From positions 2,020,548-2,084,547 of the forward strand of contig OY282370.1 of assembly GCA_958295745.1 (NCBI GenBank): a stretch of DNA of 64,000 nucleotides, read 5' to 3'. Of this stretch, positions 1 to 8,082 are shown in pieces. The stretch comes from an uncultured Acidimicrobiia bacterium (GTDB lineage: Bacteria; Actinomycetota; Acidimicrobiia; Spongiisociales; Spongiisociaceae). Numbering within the stretch: the stretch's first letter is position 1; each line of letters begins with the position of its first letter. The notes under the pieces were generated by a model. The model was not told the origin of the DNA, did not search any database, and worked only from the letters and a program-made list of their open reading frames with translations. The position numbers were made by a program, and so were the translations under genes.

Positions 1-176
1 AAGAGGAACGAGAACGGCCACTCTATGACATCGAGTACCGGTTGGAGGTTGAGGACCGTCCATGACACGATGATGTCCATCCATGCACCGAAGGGGATCT
101 CCCATGAGTCGAGGAAGGCATTGTCCCAGAGATAGACGGTGGTCTCCTCGGCGGCGCTCTGGGCGAGGATGCTCAT
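1..176 (-). CDS. Glycine betaine/proline ABC transporter permease (ProW/OpuAB-like), N-terminal part only
   Basis: The reading frame starts at ATG 176-174 and runs off the left edge, so only about 58 residues are visible. They are acidic and aromatic (MSILAQSAAEETTVYLWDNA, then a segment ending WPFSFLF), as in the region before the membrane domain of ProW-type permeases. The start overlaps the stop of the upstream ATPase gene as ATGA, so the two are translationally coupled. The product assignment rests mainly on this coupling and on the neighbour, because the membrane domain itself lies outside the window. Confidence 0.6.
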   Translation of the reverse strand, partial: MSILAQSAAEETTVYLWDNAFLDSWEIPFGAWMDIIVSWTVLNLQPVLDVIEWPFSFL

Positions 177-1390
177 AGGTATGTCTCCCGTTCGAACCCG
201 TCGATCAGCTGCTCCACCCGCCCCATCTCCTCCATGATGCTGCGCGGGTCCAGGTTGCCTACCAGCCGGCCGTCACCGTCCACCACCGCGATCGGCAACC
301 CCCGCCCCGCCGCCGCGTAGACGTTGTTGAGGGTGGTCTCGGGCGAGGCTGTATCGAAGTCGGAGCGGACCGCGGCGGCCAGGTTATCGGCGGCTCGCGT
401 GCAGGCCGCGGCGGTCAGCAGTCCGGTGGGCCGTCCCTTGGTGTCGCACACGAAGGCGCCGGTCCGGTCGCCGATATGGGCCAGCGCCCCGGCCGGCGAC
501 ATGGAAGGGTCGATCGGGTCCGGCGGTGACATGACCTCGCGGCATTCGATCACACGCCCCTGGTCCACGTCCTGGACGAACTCCGCCACGTAGGCGGTGG
601 CGGGCTCGGTGAGTATCTCCTCGGGGGTGCCGATCTGCACCACCGCCCCGTCCCGCATGATGCATACCCGGTCGCCGATCCGCAGCGCCTCGTTGAGATC
701 GTGGGTGATGAACAGGATGGTCTTGTGGACCTCGTTCTGGATTTCCATCAGCTCGTCCTGCATCTGACGGCGGATGAGGGGGTCGAGTGCTGAGAAGGCC
801 TCGTCCATCAGGAGGATGTCGGGGTCGGAGGCCAGCGCCCGGGCCAGCCCCACCCGCTGCTGCATGCCGCCCGAAAGTTGCCGCGGGAGGTTGCGCGAGT
901 AGGGTTCGAGGCCCACCAGCGAGAGGGCCTTCATAGAGGCTTTGTCCCGATCCTCCTTGGTGATCCCCTGCACCTTCAGGCCGTAGCCCACGTTGTCGAT
1001 GACGCTGCGGTGGGGAAACAGGGCGAAGTGCTGGAACACCATGCCCATCTTCTCCCGGCGGAAGGCTTGGAGGTCGGAGCCTTCGAGGGTCTGGACGTTG
1101 GTTCCGTCTACCCAGACGCGGCCGGAGGTGACCTCCAAGAGCTTGTTGACGGTACGGAGGACGGTTGATTTGCCGGACCCCGAGAGACCCATCACCACGA
1201 AGATCTCTCCCTTGGGGACCGCGAAGCTCACATTGTCGATTCCGACCACGTGGCCGGACTGTCGCTGCACCTCGTCTTTGCCGACGCCCGCCTTGACGAG
1301 GTCGAAGGCGCGTCCGTGAGGCTGGGGCCCGAAGATCTTGTAGACGCTCTCGAGGCGGATCAGTTCGTTGCCGTTCTCCTCCAAACCCAC
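173..1390 (-). CDS. Glycine betaine/proline ABC transporter ATP-binding protein with C-terminal CBS domains
   Basis: This is the ATPase that powers uptake of compatible solutes. It shows Walker A (GLSGSGKST), the signature LSGGMQQR and Walker B ILLMDEAFSALD, followed by about 120 C-terminal residues that look like the paired CBS domains of ProV/OpuAA, which sense ionic strength. The insertion before the ATPase core (AFDLVKAGVGKDEV) is typical of ProV. I chose GTG at 1390 as start (405 aa) because AAGGA lies just upstream and the protein then begins at the usual place. An ATG 60 bases further upstream is possible but adds an atypical N-terminus. The gene is coupled to the permease at its 3' end. 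Confidence 0.88.
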   Translation of the reverse strand: MGLEENGNELIRLESVYKIFGPQPHGRAFDLVKAGVGKDEVQRQSGHVVGIDNVSFAVPKGEIFVVMGLSGSGKSTVLRTVNKLLEVTSGRVWVDGTNVQTLEGSDLQAFRREKMGMVFQHFALFPHRSVIDNVGYGLKVQGITKEDRDKASMKALSLVGLEPYSRNLPRQLSGGMQQRVGLARALASDPDILLMDEAFSALDPLIRRQMQDELMEIQNEVHKTILFITHDLNEALRIGDRVCIMRDGAVVQIGTPEEILTEPATAYVAEFVQDVDQGRVIECREVMSPPDPIDPSMSPAGALAHIGDRTGAFVCDTKGRPTGLLTAAACTRAADNLAAAVRSDFDTASPETTLNNVYAAAGRGLPIAVVDGDGRLVGNLDPRSIMEEMGRVEQLIDGFERETYL

Positions 1391-1608
1391 TTTCCTTCTT
1401 CGCTTGTAGGGGTCTTGCGCGCCGCAACGGACGGCAGGGTTGCCGACCACTCCTCAAAACCATAGTAGGGCAAAGGCGGTTTTGCCCCACCGAACGCGAT
1501 TTTTTGTTCTACAATGCGGAACCGTCCCGTATCGTGGTACAAAATGGGCAACGGCGGGCCGGTGCATGAGGTATCGGTTGGCTCTGGATGCAAGTCTTGG
1601 AGTTTTCT
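1391..1608. promoter_or_regulatory. Divergent intergenic region between the osmolyte transporter and fhs
   Basis: This 218-base spacer must hold promoters for both directions. On the plus strand TACAAT at 1510-1515 resembles a -10 box and a second, similar TACAAA lies at 1538-1543. No clear -35 accompanies either. On the minus strand the reverse of 1463-1468 reads TACTAT. A 7-bp inverted repeat (GGGCAAA 1468-1474 with TTTGCCC 1481-1487) lies between the two candidate promoters and could be an operator. All of this is inferred from short motifs. Confidence 0.35.
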
Positions 1609-3381
1609 ATGAATGCAACAACTGGTTTCCCCTCGGACCTCGAAATCGCCCAGGCGGCCGCGCCGCGGCCCATCACCGAGATCGCCGAGTCGATAGGCAT
1701 CCGCCCCGAGGAGCTGATCCTCTACGGTGATACCAAGGCCAAGGTACACCTCGACATCCTCAAGCGGATCGGCGGCCGCCCCGCCGGCAAATACGTCGAC
1801 GTGACCGCCGTTACCCCCACCCCGCTCGGGGAAGGCAAGACCACCACCACCGTCGGGCTGGTGCAGGGTCTCGGCGCCCTCGGCCACAAGGCCATCGCCG
1901 CCATCCGCCAGCCGTCGCTGGGACCCACCTTCGGCATCAAGGGAGGGGCGGCGGGGGGCGGCTACAGCCAGGTGATTCCGATGGACGAGTTCAACTTGCA
2001 CCTGACGGGGGACATGCACGCCGTCGGCGCGGCCCACAACCTGGCGGCGGCGGCCATCGACGCCCGTTGGTATCACGAGCGGAGGATGAGCGACGCCCAG
2101 CTCGAGGCGGTGGGTATCGAGCGCCTGAACATCGATGTGTTCCGGACCCAGTGGCGGCGGGTGGTGGACGTCAACGACCGGGCGCTGCGCAACGTCATCG
2201 TGGGCCTGGGCGGGCGGCTCGACGGTCGGCCATGGGAGACCGGATACGACATCACCGTGGCTTCCGAGTTGATGGCGATCCTCGCCCTGGTCGACGGCCA
2301 CGACTATGCATCGGCGTTGCGCAACCTGCGCAACCGCTGCGGCCGGGTGGTGTTCGGCAGCGACAAGAGCGGCCGGCCGATCACGCTCGAAGAAATCGGG
2401 GTGGCCGGCGCCGTGACGGTGCTCATGCGGGACACCCTCCATCCGACCATCATGCAGACCCTGGAGGGCCAGGCCGCCTTCGTCCATGCCGGACCCTTCG
2501 CCAACATCGCCCACGGCAACTCCTCGATCCTCGCCGACCGAGTGGCCCTGCATCTCGGCGACTACGTGATAACCGAATCCGGGTTCGGCGCCGATATGGG
2601 CATGGAGAAGTTCTTGAACATAAAGTGCCGCGCCTCCGGGATGGTCCCCGATGCGGTGGTCCTGGTGGCGACCGTCCGGGCGCTCAAGACCCATGGCGGA
2701 GGCCCCAAGGTGGTGCCCGGGCGGCCCCTCCACGACGCCTACACCAACGAGAACCTGCCGCTCCTCCAGGCCGGTCTCACGAACATGGCGGCCCACATCG
2801 AGAACGCCCACCGCTTCGGGGTGCGGGTGGTCGTGGCCGTCAACTCGTTTCCCACCGATACCTACAACGAGATCGAGGCCGTCAAGCGGGCGGCGCTGGA
2901 GGCGGGGGCGGCCGCCGCGGTGACCGCCAACCACTGGGCGGAGGGCGGCCAAGGGGCTGTCGAGCTCGCCGAAGCGGTCGTGGAAGCCTGCAAGGAGCCG
3001 AGCAGCGGCTTCCGCTTCCTGTATCCGATGGAGCTCTCAATCGAGCAGAAGATCGAGACCATCGCCCGTGAGATCTACGGCGCCGGGGGTGTCGAGTATT
3101 CGAAGACCGCCCAACTTCAGATAGCGGGCTTCGAGCAGGCCGGGCTCGGATACCTCCCGATCTGCATGGCCAAGACCCCTCTCTCGATCTCCCACGATCC
3201 GACCCTCAAGGGACGTCCTACGGGCTTCACCGTACCGGTGCGGGAAGTAAGGGCCTCGGTGGGCGCCGGGTTCCTCGTTCCGATGCTGGGCGAGATCCGC
3301 ACCATGCCCGGCCTCGGTACCAGACCGGCCTATATGAACGTGGACATCGATGAGGACGGGCGGATCGTCGGCCTCTTCTAA
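1609..3381 (+). CDS. fhs: Formate-tetrahydrofolate ligase
   Basis: This enzyme condenses formate with tetrahydrofolate using ATP, giving 10-formyl-THF in the cytoplasm. The P-loop-like motif TPTPLGEGKTTTTVGL sits near residue 70, and the following blocks (RQPSLGPTFGIKGGAAGGGY, GDMHAVGAAHNLAAA) are characteristic of the family. At 590 aa it is a little longer than the usual 555-560. The chosen start has GGAG six bases upstream; ATG 1588 is in frame but lacks this. The gene ends 24 bases before the formate dehydrogenase genes and is very likely co-transcribed with them, so formate can be either oxidised or fed into the folate pool. Confidence 0.95.
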   Translation: MNATTGFPSDLEIAQAAAPRPITEIAESIGIRPEELILYGDTKAKVHLDILKRIGGRPAGKYVDVTAVTPTPLGEGKTTTTVGLVQGLGALGHKAIAAIRQPSLGPTFGIKGGAAGGGYSQVIPMDEFNLHLTGDMHAVGAAHNLAAAAIDARWYHERRMSDAQLEAVGIERLNIDVFRTQWRRVVDVNDRALRNVIVGLGGRLDGRPWETGYDITVASELMAILALVDGHDYASALRNLRNRCGRVVFGSDKSGRPITLEEIGVAGAVTVLMRDTLHPTIMQTLEGQAAFVHAGPFANIAHGNSSILADRVALHLGDYVITESGFGADMGMEKFLNIKCRASGMVPDAVVLVATVRALKTHGGGPKVVPGRPLHDAYTNENLPLLQAGLTNMAAHIENAHRFGVRVVVAVNSFPTDTYNEIEAVKRAALEAGAAAAVTANHWAEGGQGAVELAEAVVEACKEPSSGFRFLYPMELSIEQKIETIAREIYGAGGVEYSKTAQLQIAGFEQAGLGYLPICMAKTPLSISHDPTLKGRPTGFTVPVREVRASVGAGFLVPMLGEIRTMPGLGTRPAYMNVDIDEDGRIVGLF

Positions 3382-3405
3382 ACTGGAGCAGGAAGGAGGT
3401 GATGA

Positions 3406-5298
3406 ATGCCGAAAACGGCGCTCCCCCGTTTGACCACCCCGTACATCCGGCGGGGAGGCGGGCTGGTGGAGGCTTCTTGGGACGAGGCGCTGGCGGCGGC
3501 CGCAGAAGGGCTGGGCGCCCATCGGGGCGGCTCGTACGCGATGCTCTCGTGTTCCAAGGCTTCCAATGAGGTGAACTACCTCGCCCAGAAGTTCGCCCGG
3601 TTGGTCATGGGGTCCAACAACGTCGATTCGTGCAACCGGACCTGACACGCTCCTTCGGTCGCCGGTCTGGCGTCCATGCTGGGAGCGGGAGGCGGGACCT
3701 GCTCTTACGAAGAGATCGAGACCACCGATGTGATCCTCCTGTGGGGATCCAACGCCCGCGAGGCGCACCCGATCTTCTTCCACCACCTCATGAAGGGGTT
3801 GCGCAACGGCGCCGTCATGTACGCGGTGGACCCGCGGCGCACCACCTCGGCCATGTGGGCGGATGCGTGGCTGGGGATAGACGTGGGTTCCGACATCGCC
3901 TTGGCCAACACGGTCGGGCGGGAGATCATCGCCGCCGGGCTCCATCACCGGGAGTTCATCGAAAGGGCCACCTTCGGGTTCGAGATCTACGCCGAGGCGG
4001 TCGAACCTTGGACCCTGGAGCGGGGGGCGGAGGTCACCGGCGTCCCCGCCGAGGTCATCCGCCGGATGGCTCACGACTATGCCTCGGCGGAGCGGGCCCA
4101 GATCTGCTGGACGTTGGGCATAACCGAACACCACAACGCCACCGACAACGTGCGGGCCCTCATCGACTTGGCCCTGCTCACCGGCCACGTGGGCCGTTAC
4201 GGCTCGGGCCTGGTGCCGATCCGCGGCCAGAACAACGTTCAGGGCGGCGGGGACATGGGGGCGCTGCCCGACAAGCTGCCCGGTTTCCAGGATGTTACGG
4301 AACCGGCGGTCAGGGCGAAGTTCGAGTCGGTGTGGGGCGGTTCCGTGCCCGTCCACCGCGGCAAGCACATCTCGCTGATGATCGAGGCTATGGAGCGCAA
4401 GGAGATCACGGGTCTATACGTGATCGGCGAGAACCCCGCCCAGTCCGAGGCCCGCGCCGAGCACGTGAGGGGGCTGCTGGCCGGTTTGGACTTCATGGTA
4501 TGCCAGGACATCTTCATGACCAAGACCGCGCAGCTGGCCGATGTGGTGTTCCCGGCCGCCGCGGGATGGGCCGAATCCGATGGCACCGTCACCAACTCCG
4601 AGCGGCGGGTGCAGCTGATGCGCCGGGCGGTCGAGCCGCCGGGTGAGAGCAAGGACGACTTGGAGATCATCTCCCTGCTCGCCGAGCGTATGGGATGCGG
4701 ATGGGGGTTTCCCTCCGCCGAGGAAGTGTGGGACGAGGTGCGGCGCCTGTCGTCGATACACGCCGGGATGTCCTACCGCCGGCTCGAAGAGCTGGGCGGC
4801 CTGCAGTGGCCCTGCCCCGACGAGGATCATCCCGGTACGCGGTTCCTCCACGCCCGGCTGTGGGAGGAACCGATGACCTGCACCCCGGCGCCCTTCGTGC
4901 CGACCGACTGGGTTCCGCCGATCGACCCGCTCAGCGGCGACTACCCGATCCGGCTCACAACCGGCCGGCGGCTCGACTCCTACAACACCGGGGTGCAGTC
5001 GAGGGGTTACCGCTCGCCGCTCCGGGCGAAGGCGGCCATCGAGGTGGCGCCGCAGGACGGCGCCGCGCTGGGAGTGTCGGAGGGCGACCTGGTAAGCGTC
5101 ACCTCGCGGCGCGGTTCGATCGACGTTCCGATCTTCTTCCACCGGTCCCTCCGCCCCGGCTTGGCCTTCATGGCGGTCCACGCCCCCGACGAAGCAGACG
5201 TGAACCTGCTGACCAACGACGCATGGGATCCCAAGTCGGGCACCGCGGAGTTCAAGGCGACCGCCGTCCGCATCGAGCCCGCAGCCGCGATGTCGTAA
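3406..5298 (+). CDS. Formate dehydrogenase, selenocysteine-containing molybdopterin catalytic polypeptide (C-terminal part of alpha subunit)
   Basis: The frame reads MPKTALPRLTTPYIRR, then DSCNRT-TGA-HAPSVAGL, and continues open to TAA at 5296-5298. The TGA (3643-3645, residue 80) falls exactly where FdhF-type enzymes carry the Mo-ligating selenocysteine followed by the catalytic His, so it should be read as Sec; a SECIS-like hairpin follows. Downstream blocks (LLWGSNAREAHP, RGQNNVQGGGDMGALP, GENPAQSEA, TKTAQLADVVFPAA and a C-terminal dinucleotide-binding domain starting RLTTGRRLDSYNTG) are those of the bis-MGD catalytic subunit. The N-terminal Fe-S domains are missing and are encoded separately at 7101. 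The start is firm: AAGGAGGTGAT, a near-perfect anti-16S match, lies at 3393-3403. Expression requires SelA/B/C/D, which are not in this window. Confidence 0.92.
3643..3687 (+). promoter_or_regulatory. Selenocysteine UGA codon with bacterial SECIS-like hairpin
   Basis: Right after the UGA the RNA can fold into a lower stem GCUCC (3649-3653) with GGAGC (3682-3686) and an upper stem CGCC (3660-3663) with GGCG (3669-3672), closed by the loop GGUCU (3664-3668). The apical loop starts 18 nt after the UGA, inside the spacing range of bacterial SECIS elements, and GGUCU matches, as I recall it, the apical sequence of the E. coli fdhF element bound by SelB. The stems are seen in the sequence; binding by SelB is inferred from the family. 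Confidence 0.85.
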
Positions 5299-5311
5299 CG
5301 GAGGGTGCGCC

Positions 5312-7108
5312 ATCGACCTGCAATTTTTGTCTGCCGCACCCACTGCAGCCGAGCGGGCGGCGGTGGATGCACTGCTCGGGCCTCCTAAATCCGTATGGGA
5401 GGGCGGCCCCCTGCAGGCATCGGACCACCGCGTCTCCTTCGGGGGCTACCGCCGGTCGGTCGAGAATCGCCGCCTGCTGCTCCCGGCCCTGCACGCCGTC
5501 CAGGACCGGATAGGTTGGATCAGCCAGGGGGCCCTCGGCTACATATGCCGGCGCCTGACGGTTCCTCCGGCGGAGGCTTACGGGGTGGCCGGTTTCTATG
5601 CGCTCTTGTCGATGGAGGAGGGACCGCCCCGCCGGGCCCACGTATGCGACGACGTGGCCTGCCGGAACGCCGGGGGGCTGGACATCCTGGCCGGGCTGGA
5701 TGGCCGCCCCGACGTACACCCGAGCCCCTGCCTCGGCCAATGCGACCGGGGTCCGGCGGTGTTCCTGCAGCGGGCCGGAGAGGAGGACGCCGTCCTGGTG
5801 TCAACGACGGCCCGCCGGGTGGCGGAGGTCTTGGACGGCGGGGCGGTGTCGGCGCCTTCCGTCGCCGTTCCCCAGGCGGGGGATCCGTCCCTGCGGCTGC
5901 TCCGGCGGGTGGGGGTGGTCGATCCTGCCTCCTTGGACGACTACCGGGCGTCGGGGGGGTGCGCGGCGCTGGCACGGGCCGTCGAGATGGGCCCGGACGC
6001 GGTGCTGGCCGAGGTGAAGGCGTCCAACCTGCGGGGCCGGGGAGGGGCGGCCTTTCCGATGGGCGTCAAGTGGGAGGGGGTGGCCCGTTCCCCCGTGAAG
6101 CCCCGGTACCTGATCTGCAACGCCGACGAGTCCGAGCCGGGCACCTTCAAGGACCGGGTTCTCATGGAAGGCGACCCCTTCGCCTTGATCGAGTCGATGA
6201 TCATCGCCGGCCTGGCGGTCGGCGCCGAGCGCGGTTACCTATACATCCGGGCCGAGTATCCCTTGTCGGCGGCCCGACTCGAGGAGGCGCTCGCCCGGAT
6301 GCGGGAGGCCGGGATGTTGGGTGAGGATGCGGCGGGTTCCGGCCAGATGTTCGATATCGAGATCCGGCGGGGGGGCGGCGCCTACATCTGCGGGGAGGAA
6401 ACCGCCCTGATGAACTCGATCGAAGGGAAGCGGGGAGAACCCCGCAACAAGCCCCCTTTCCCCACCCAGGCCGGCCTGTTCGGAATGCCTACCGTGATCA
6501 ACAACGTGGAGACCCTGGTCAACGTGATCGACATCGTGCTGGAAGGGGGCGCCGCCTACGCCGCGACCGGGACGGAACATTCGACAGGGACCAAGCTCTT
6601 CTGCCTGGCCGGGGCGGTGGCCAGGCCCGGGGTGTACGAGGTGGAGTTCGGCGAGACGTTGGGCGGGCTCATAGGGCTGGCGGGCGGGGTGACCGGAACC
6701 GGCCGGCTGGGGGCGGTGCTGCTGGGCGGGGCGGCCGGGATGTTCGTGGGGGAGGAACATCTCGACATGCCCCTGACCTTCGAGGACGCCCGGGACCGCA
6801 GCGCCGCTCTGGGTTCAGGAGTGGTTCTGGTATACGACGACGACGCCGATTTCCGCGACGCGGCCCGCCGGATAGCGCAGTTCTTCCGAGACGAGTCCTG
6901 CGGCCAGTGCGTACCCTGCAGGGTAGGCACCGTGCGCCAGGAGGAGCTGCTGGCCAGACACCTCGGCGGCGCCCGGCTGGAGGAGGATCTGTTCGACGAT
7001 ATCGCCAAGGTGATGATGGACGCCTCGATCTGCGGCCTGGGGCACACCGCCTCTACCGCCATTCGCTCGGCCATCGATCTGGGCCTGCTGGAGAGGGAAG
7101 ATGGCTGA
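5312..7108 (+). CDS. NAD-dependent formate dehydrogenase diaphorase subunit, NuoE-NuoF fusion (HoxF/FdsGB-like)
   Basis: The protein passes electrons from the catalytic subunit to NAD+. The N-terminal part is a NuoE-like thioredoxin-fold [2Fe-2S] domain with Cys107 and Cys112 (CDDVAC) and Cys135 and Cys139 (CLGQC), numbered from TTG 5327. The rest is NuoF-like: NLRGRGGAAFP and YLICNADESEPGTFKDR bind FMN and NADH, and ESCGQCVPCR (Cys525, 528, 531) begins the [4Fe-4S] site. In FdsGBA-type enzymes these are two proteins; here they are fused, as in HoxF. The start is uncertain: GGAGGG at 5300-5305 is ideally placed for an ATC codon at 5312, whereas the first conventional in-frame start, TTG 5327, is 21 bases from it. 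The 3' end overlaps the next gene by 8 bases. Confidence 0.9.
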   Translation: MDLQFLSAAPTAAERAAVDALLGPPKSVWEGGPLQASDHRVSFGGYRRSVENRRLLLPALHAVQDRIGWISQGALGYICRRLTVPPAEAYGVAGFYALLSMEEGPPRRAHVCDDVACRNAGGLDILAGLDGRPDVHPSPCLGQCDRGPAVFLQRAGEEDAVLVSTTARRVAEVLDGGAVSAPSVAVPQAGDPSLRLLRRVGVVDPASLDDYRASGGCAALARAVEMGPDAVLAEVKASNLRGRGGAAFPMGVKWEGVARSPVKPRYLICNADESEPGTFKDRVLMEGDPFALIESMIIAGLAVGAERGYLYIRAEYPLSAARLEEALARMREAGMLGEDAAGSGQMFDIEIRRGGGAYICGEETALMNSIEGKRGEPRNKPPFPTQAGLFGMPTVINNVETLVNVIDIVLEGGAAYAATGTEHSTGTKLFCLAGAVARPGVYEVEFGETLGGLIGLAGGVTGTGRLGAVLLGGAAGMFVGEEHLDMPLTFEDARDRSAALGSGVVLVYDDDADFRDAARRIAQFFRDESCGQCVPCRVGTVRQEELLARHLGGARLEEDLFDDIAKVMMDASICGLGHTASTAIRSAIDLGLLEREDG

Positions 7109-8069
7109 CGGGGCCGACCCGCCCGGGGTGACGCTGACCGTGGACGGCGCGGCGGTGGCGGTGCCGGCAGGGTCCACCATCCTGGATGCCTGCCGGGCGG
7201 CGGGCAAGGATCAGCCCACCCTTTGCTATCTGGACAACCTCACCCCGGTCAACGCCTGCCGGGTGTGTGTGGTGGAGGTGGACGGGAACCGGACCTTGGC
7301 GCCGTCGTGCAGCCGGCCGGTCGAGGAGGGGATGGCGGTGGGCACCGACACCGACCGGGTGCGCCATTCACGCAAGATGGTGTACGAGTTCCTGGCCTCC
7401 TCGGCGGACATGGGTCTGGTCGACGAGCAGACCGTCCGCTGGATGTCCTATTACGGCTGCGATCCGGCCCGCTACGGCCCTCAGGCCGGTCCGGTCGAGG
7501 ATCGGGACGAGCGGACCGCCGGCCATCACCGCATCGGAGACGGCCATGCGGCCGAGACCGTCCACCAGTCGGTCAAGGTGGACAACGAGCTGTATGTGCG
7601 CGACTACTCCCGCTGCATCCTCTGTTACAAGTGTGTGGAGGCCTGCGGGGAGGACGCCCAGAACACCTTCGCCATCGCCGTGGCCGGACGCGGGTTCGAC
7701 GCCCGCATCTCCACCGAGTTCGATGTGGGGCTGACCGACTCGGCCTGCGTTTTCTGCGGCAACTGCATAAGCGTGTGCCCTACCGGCGCCCTGATGTTCC
7801 GGAGCGAGCACGAGCTGCGGGCCGCCGATATGTGGGAGGAGGACCGCCAGACCGTCACCCGCACCGTTTGTTCGTATTGCGGCGTGGGATGCAACCTCGA
7901 CCTGCATGTTCAGGACAACCGGATCGTCAAGGTCACCTCGCCGATCGATCACTCGGTGACCTCGGGCCACCTGTGCATCAAGGGCCGGTTCGGTTACGAA
8001 TACGTGCAGGAGCTGGGCGACCTCGCCGTCACTCCTATCGACGAGGTGCTCCGCCGGGCGCGGGGCTGA
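7101..8069 (+). CDS. Formate dehydrogenase alpha subunit, N-terminal Fe-S part (separate polypeptide)
   Basis: This 322-aa protein holds the iron-sulfur wiring normally at the N-terminus of FdsA/FdhA. A plant-type [2Fe-2S] domain has Cys42, 53, 56 and 70. Two [4Fe-4S] ferredoxin motifs use Cys172/175/178/182 and 216/219/222/226. A molybdopterin-oxidoreductase [4Fe-4S] domain (CSYCGVGC, with GHLCIKGRFGYEYV) has Cys257/260/264/292. It ends about 20 residues later, exactly where the protein encoded at 3406 picks up the alpha-subunit sequence. The His/Cys-ligated NuoG-type cluster motif (HxxxCxxC-x5-C) expected near residues 85-120 is absent. The ATG overlaps the preceding stop by 8 bases, indicating coupled translation. 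Confidence 0.9.
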   Translation: MADGADPPGVTLTVDGAAVAVPAGSTILDACRAAGKDQPTLCYLDNLTPVNACRVCVVEVDGNRTLAPSCSRPVEEGMAVGTDTDRVRHSRKMVYEFLASSADMGLVDEQTVRWMSYYGCDPARYGPQAGPVEDRDERTAGHHRIGDGHAAETVHQSVKVDNELYVRDYSRCILCYKCVEACGEDAQNTFAIAVAGRGFDARISTEFDVGLTDSACVFCGNCISVCPTGALMFRSEHELRAADMWEEDRQTVTRTVCSYCGVGCNLDLHVQDNRIVKVTSPIDHSVTSGHLCIKGRFGYEYVQELGDLAVTPIDEVLRRARG

Positions 8070-8082
8070 CCGGGGCCCGGCG

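Noticed and set aside
1588-1608. Upstream ATG of fhs at 1588
   Set aside because: It has no RBS, and GGAG lies six bases before ATG 1609 where family alignment begins.
3406-3645. Formate dehydrogenase disrupted by a nonsense mutation
   Set aside because: The stop is TGA at the exact Sec position, followed by a SECIS-like hairpin, and the frame is intact on both sides.
3676-5298. A shorter formate dehydrogenase starting at ATG 3676
   Set aside because: This ATG lies inside the SECIS-like stem and would remove the catalytic Sec-His site; the frame upstream of the TGA encodes matching alpha-subunit sequence with a near-perfect RBS.
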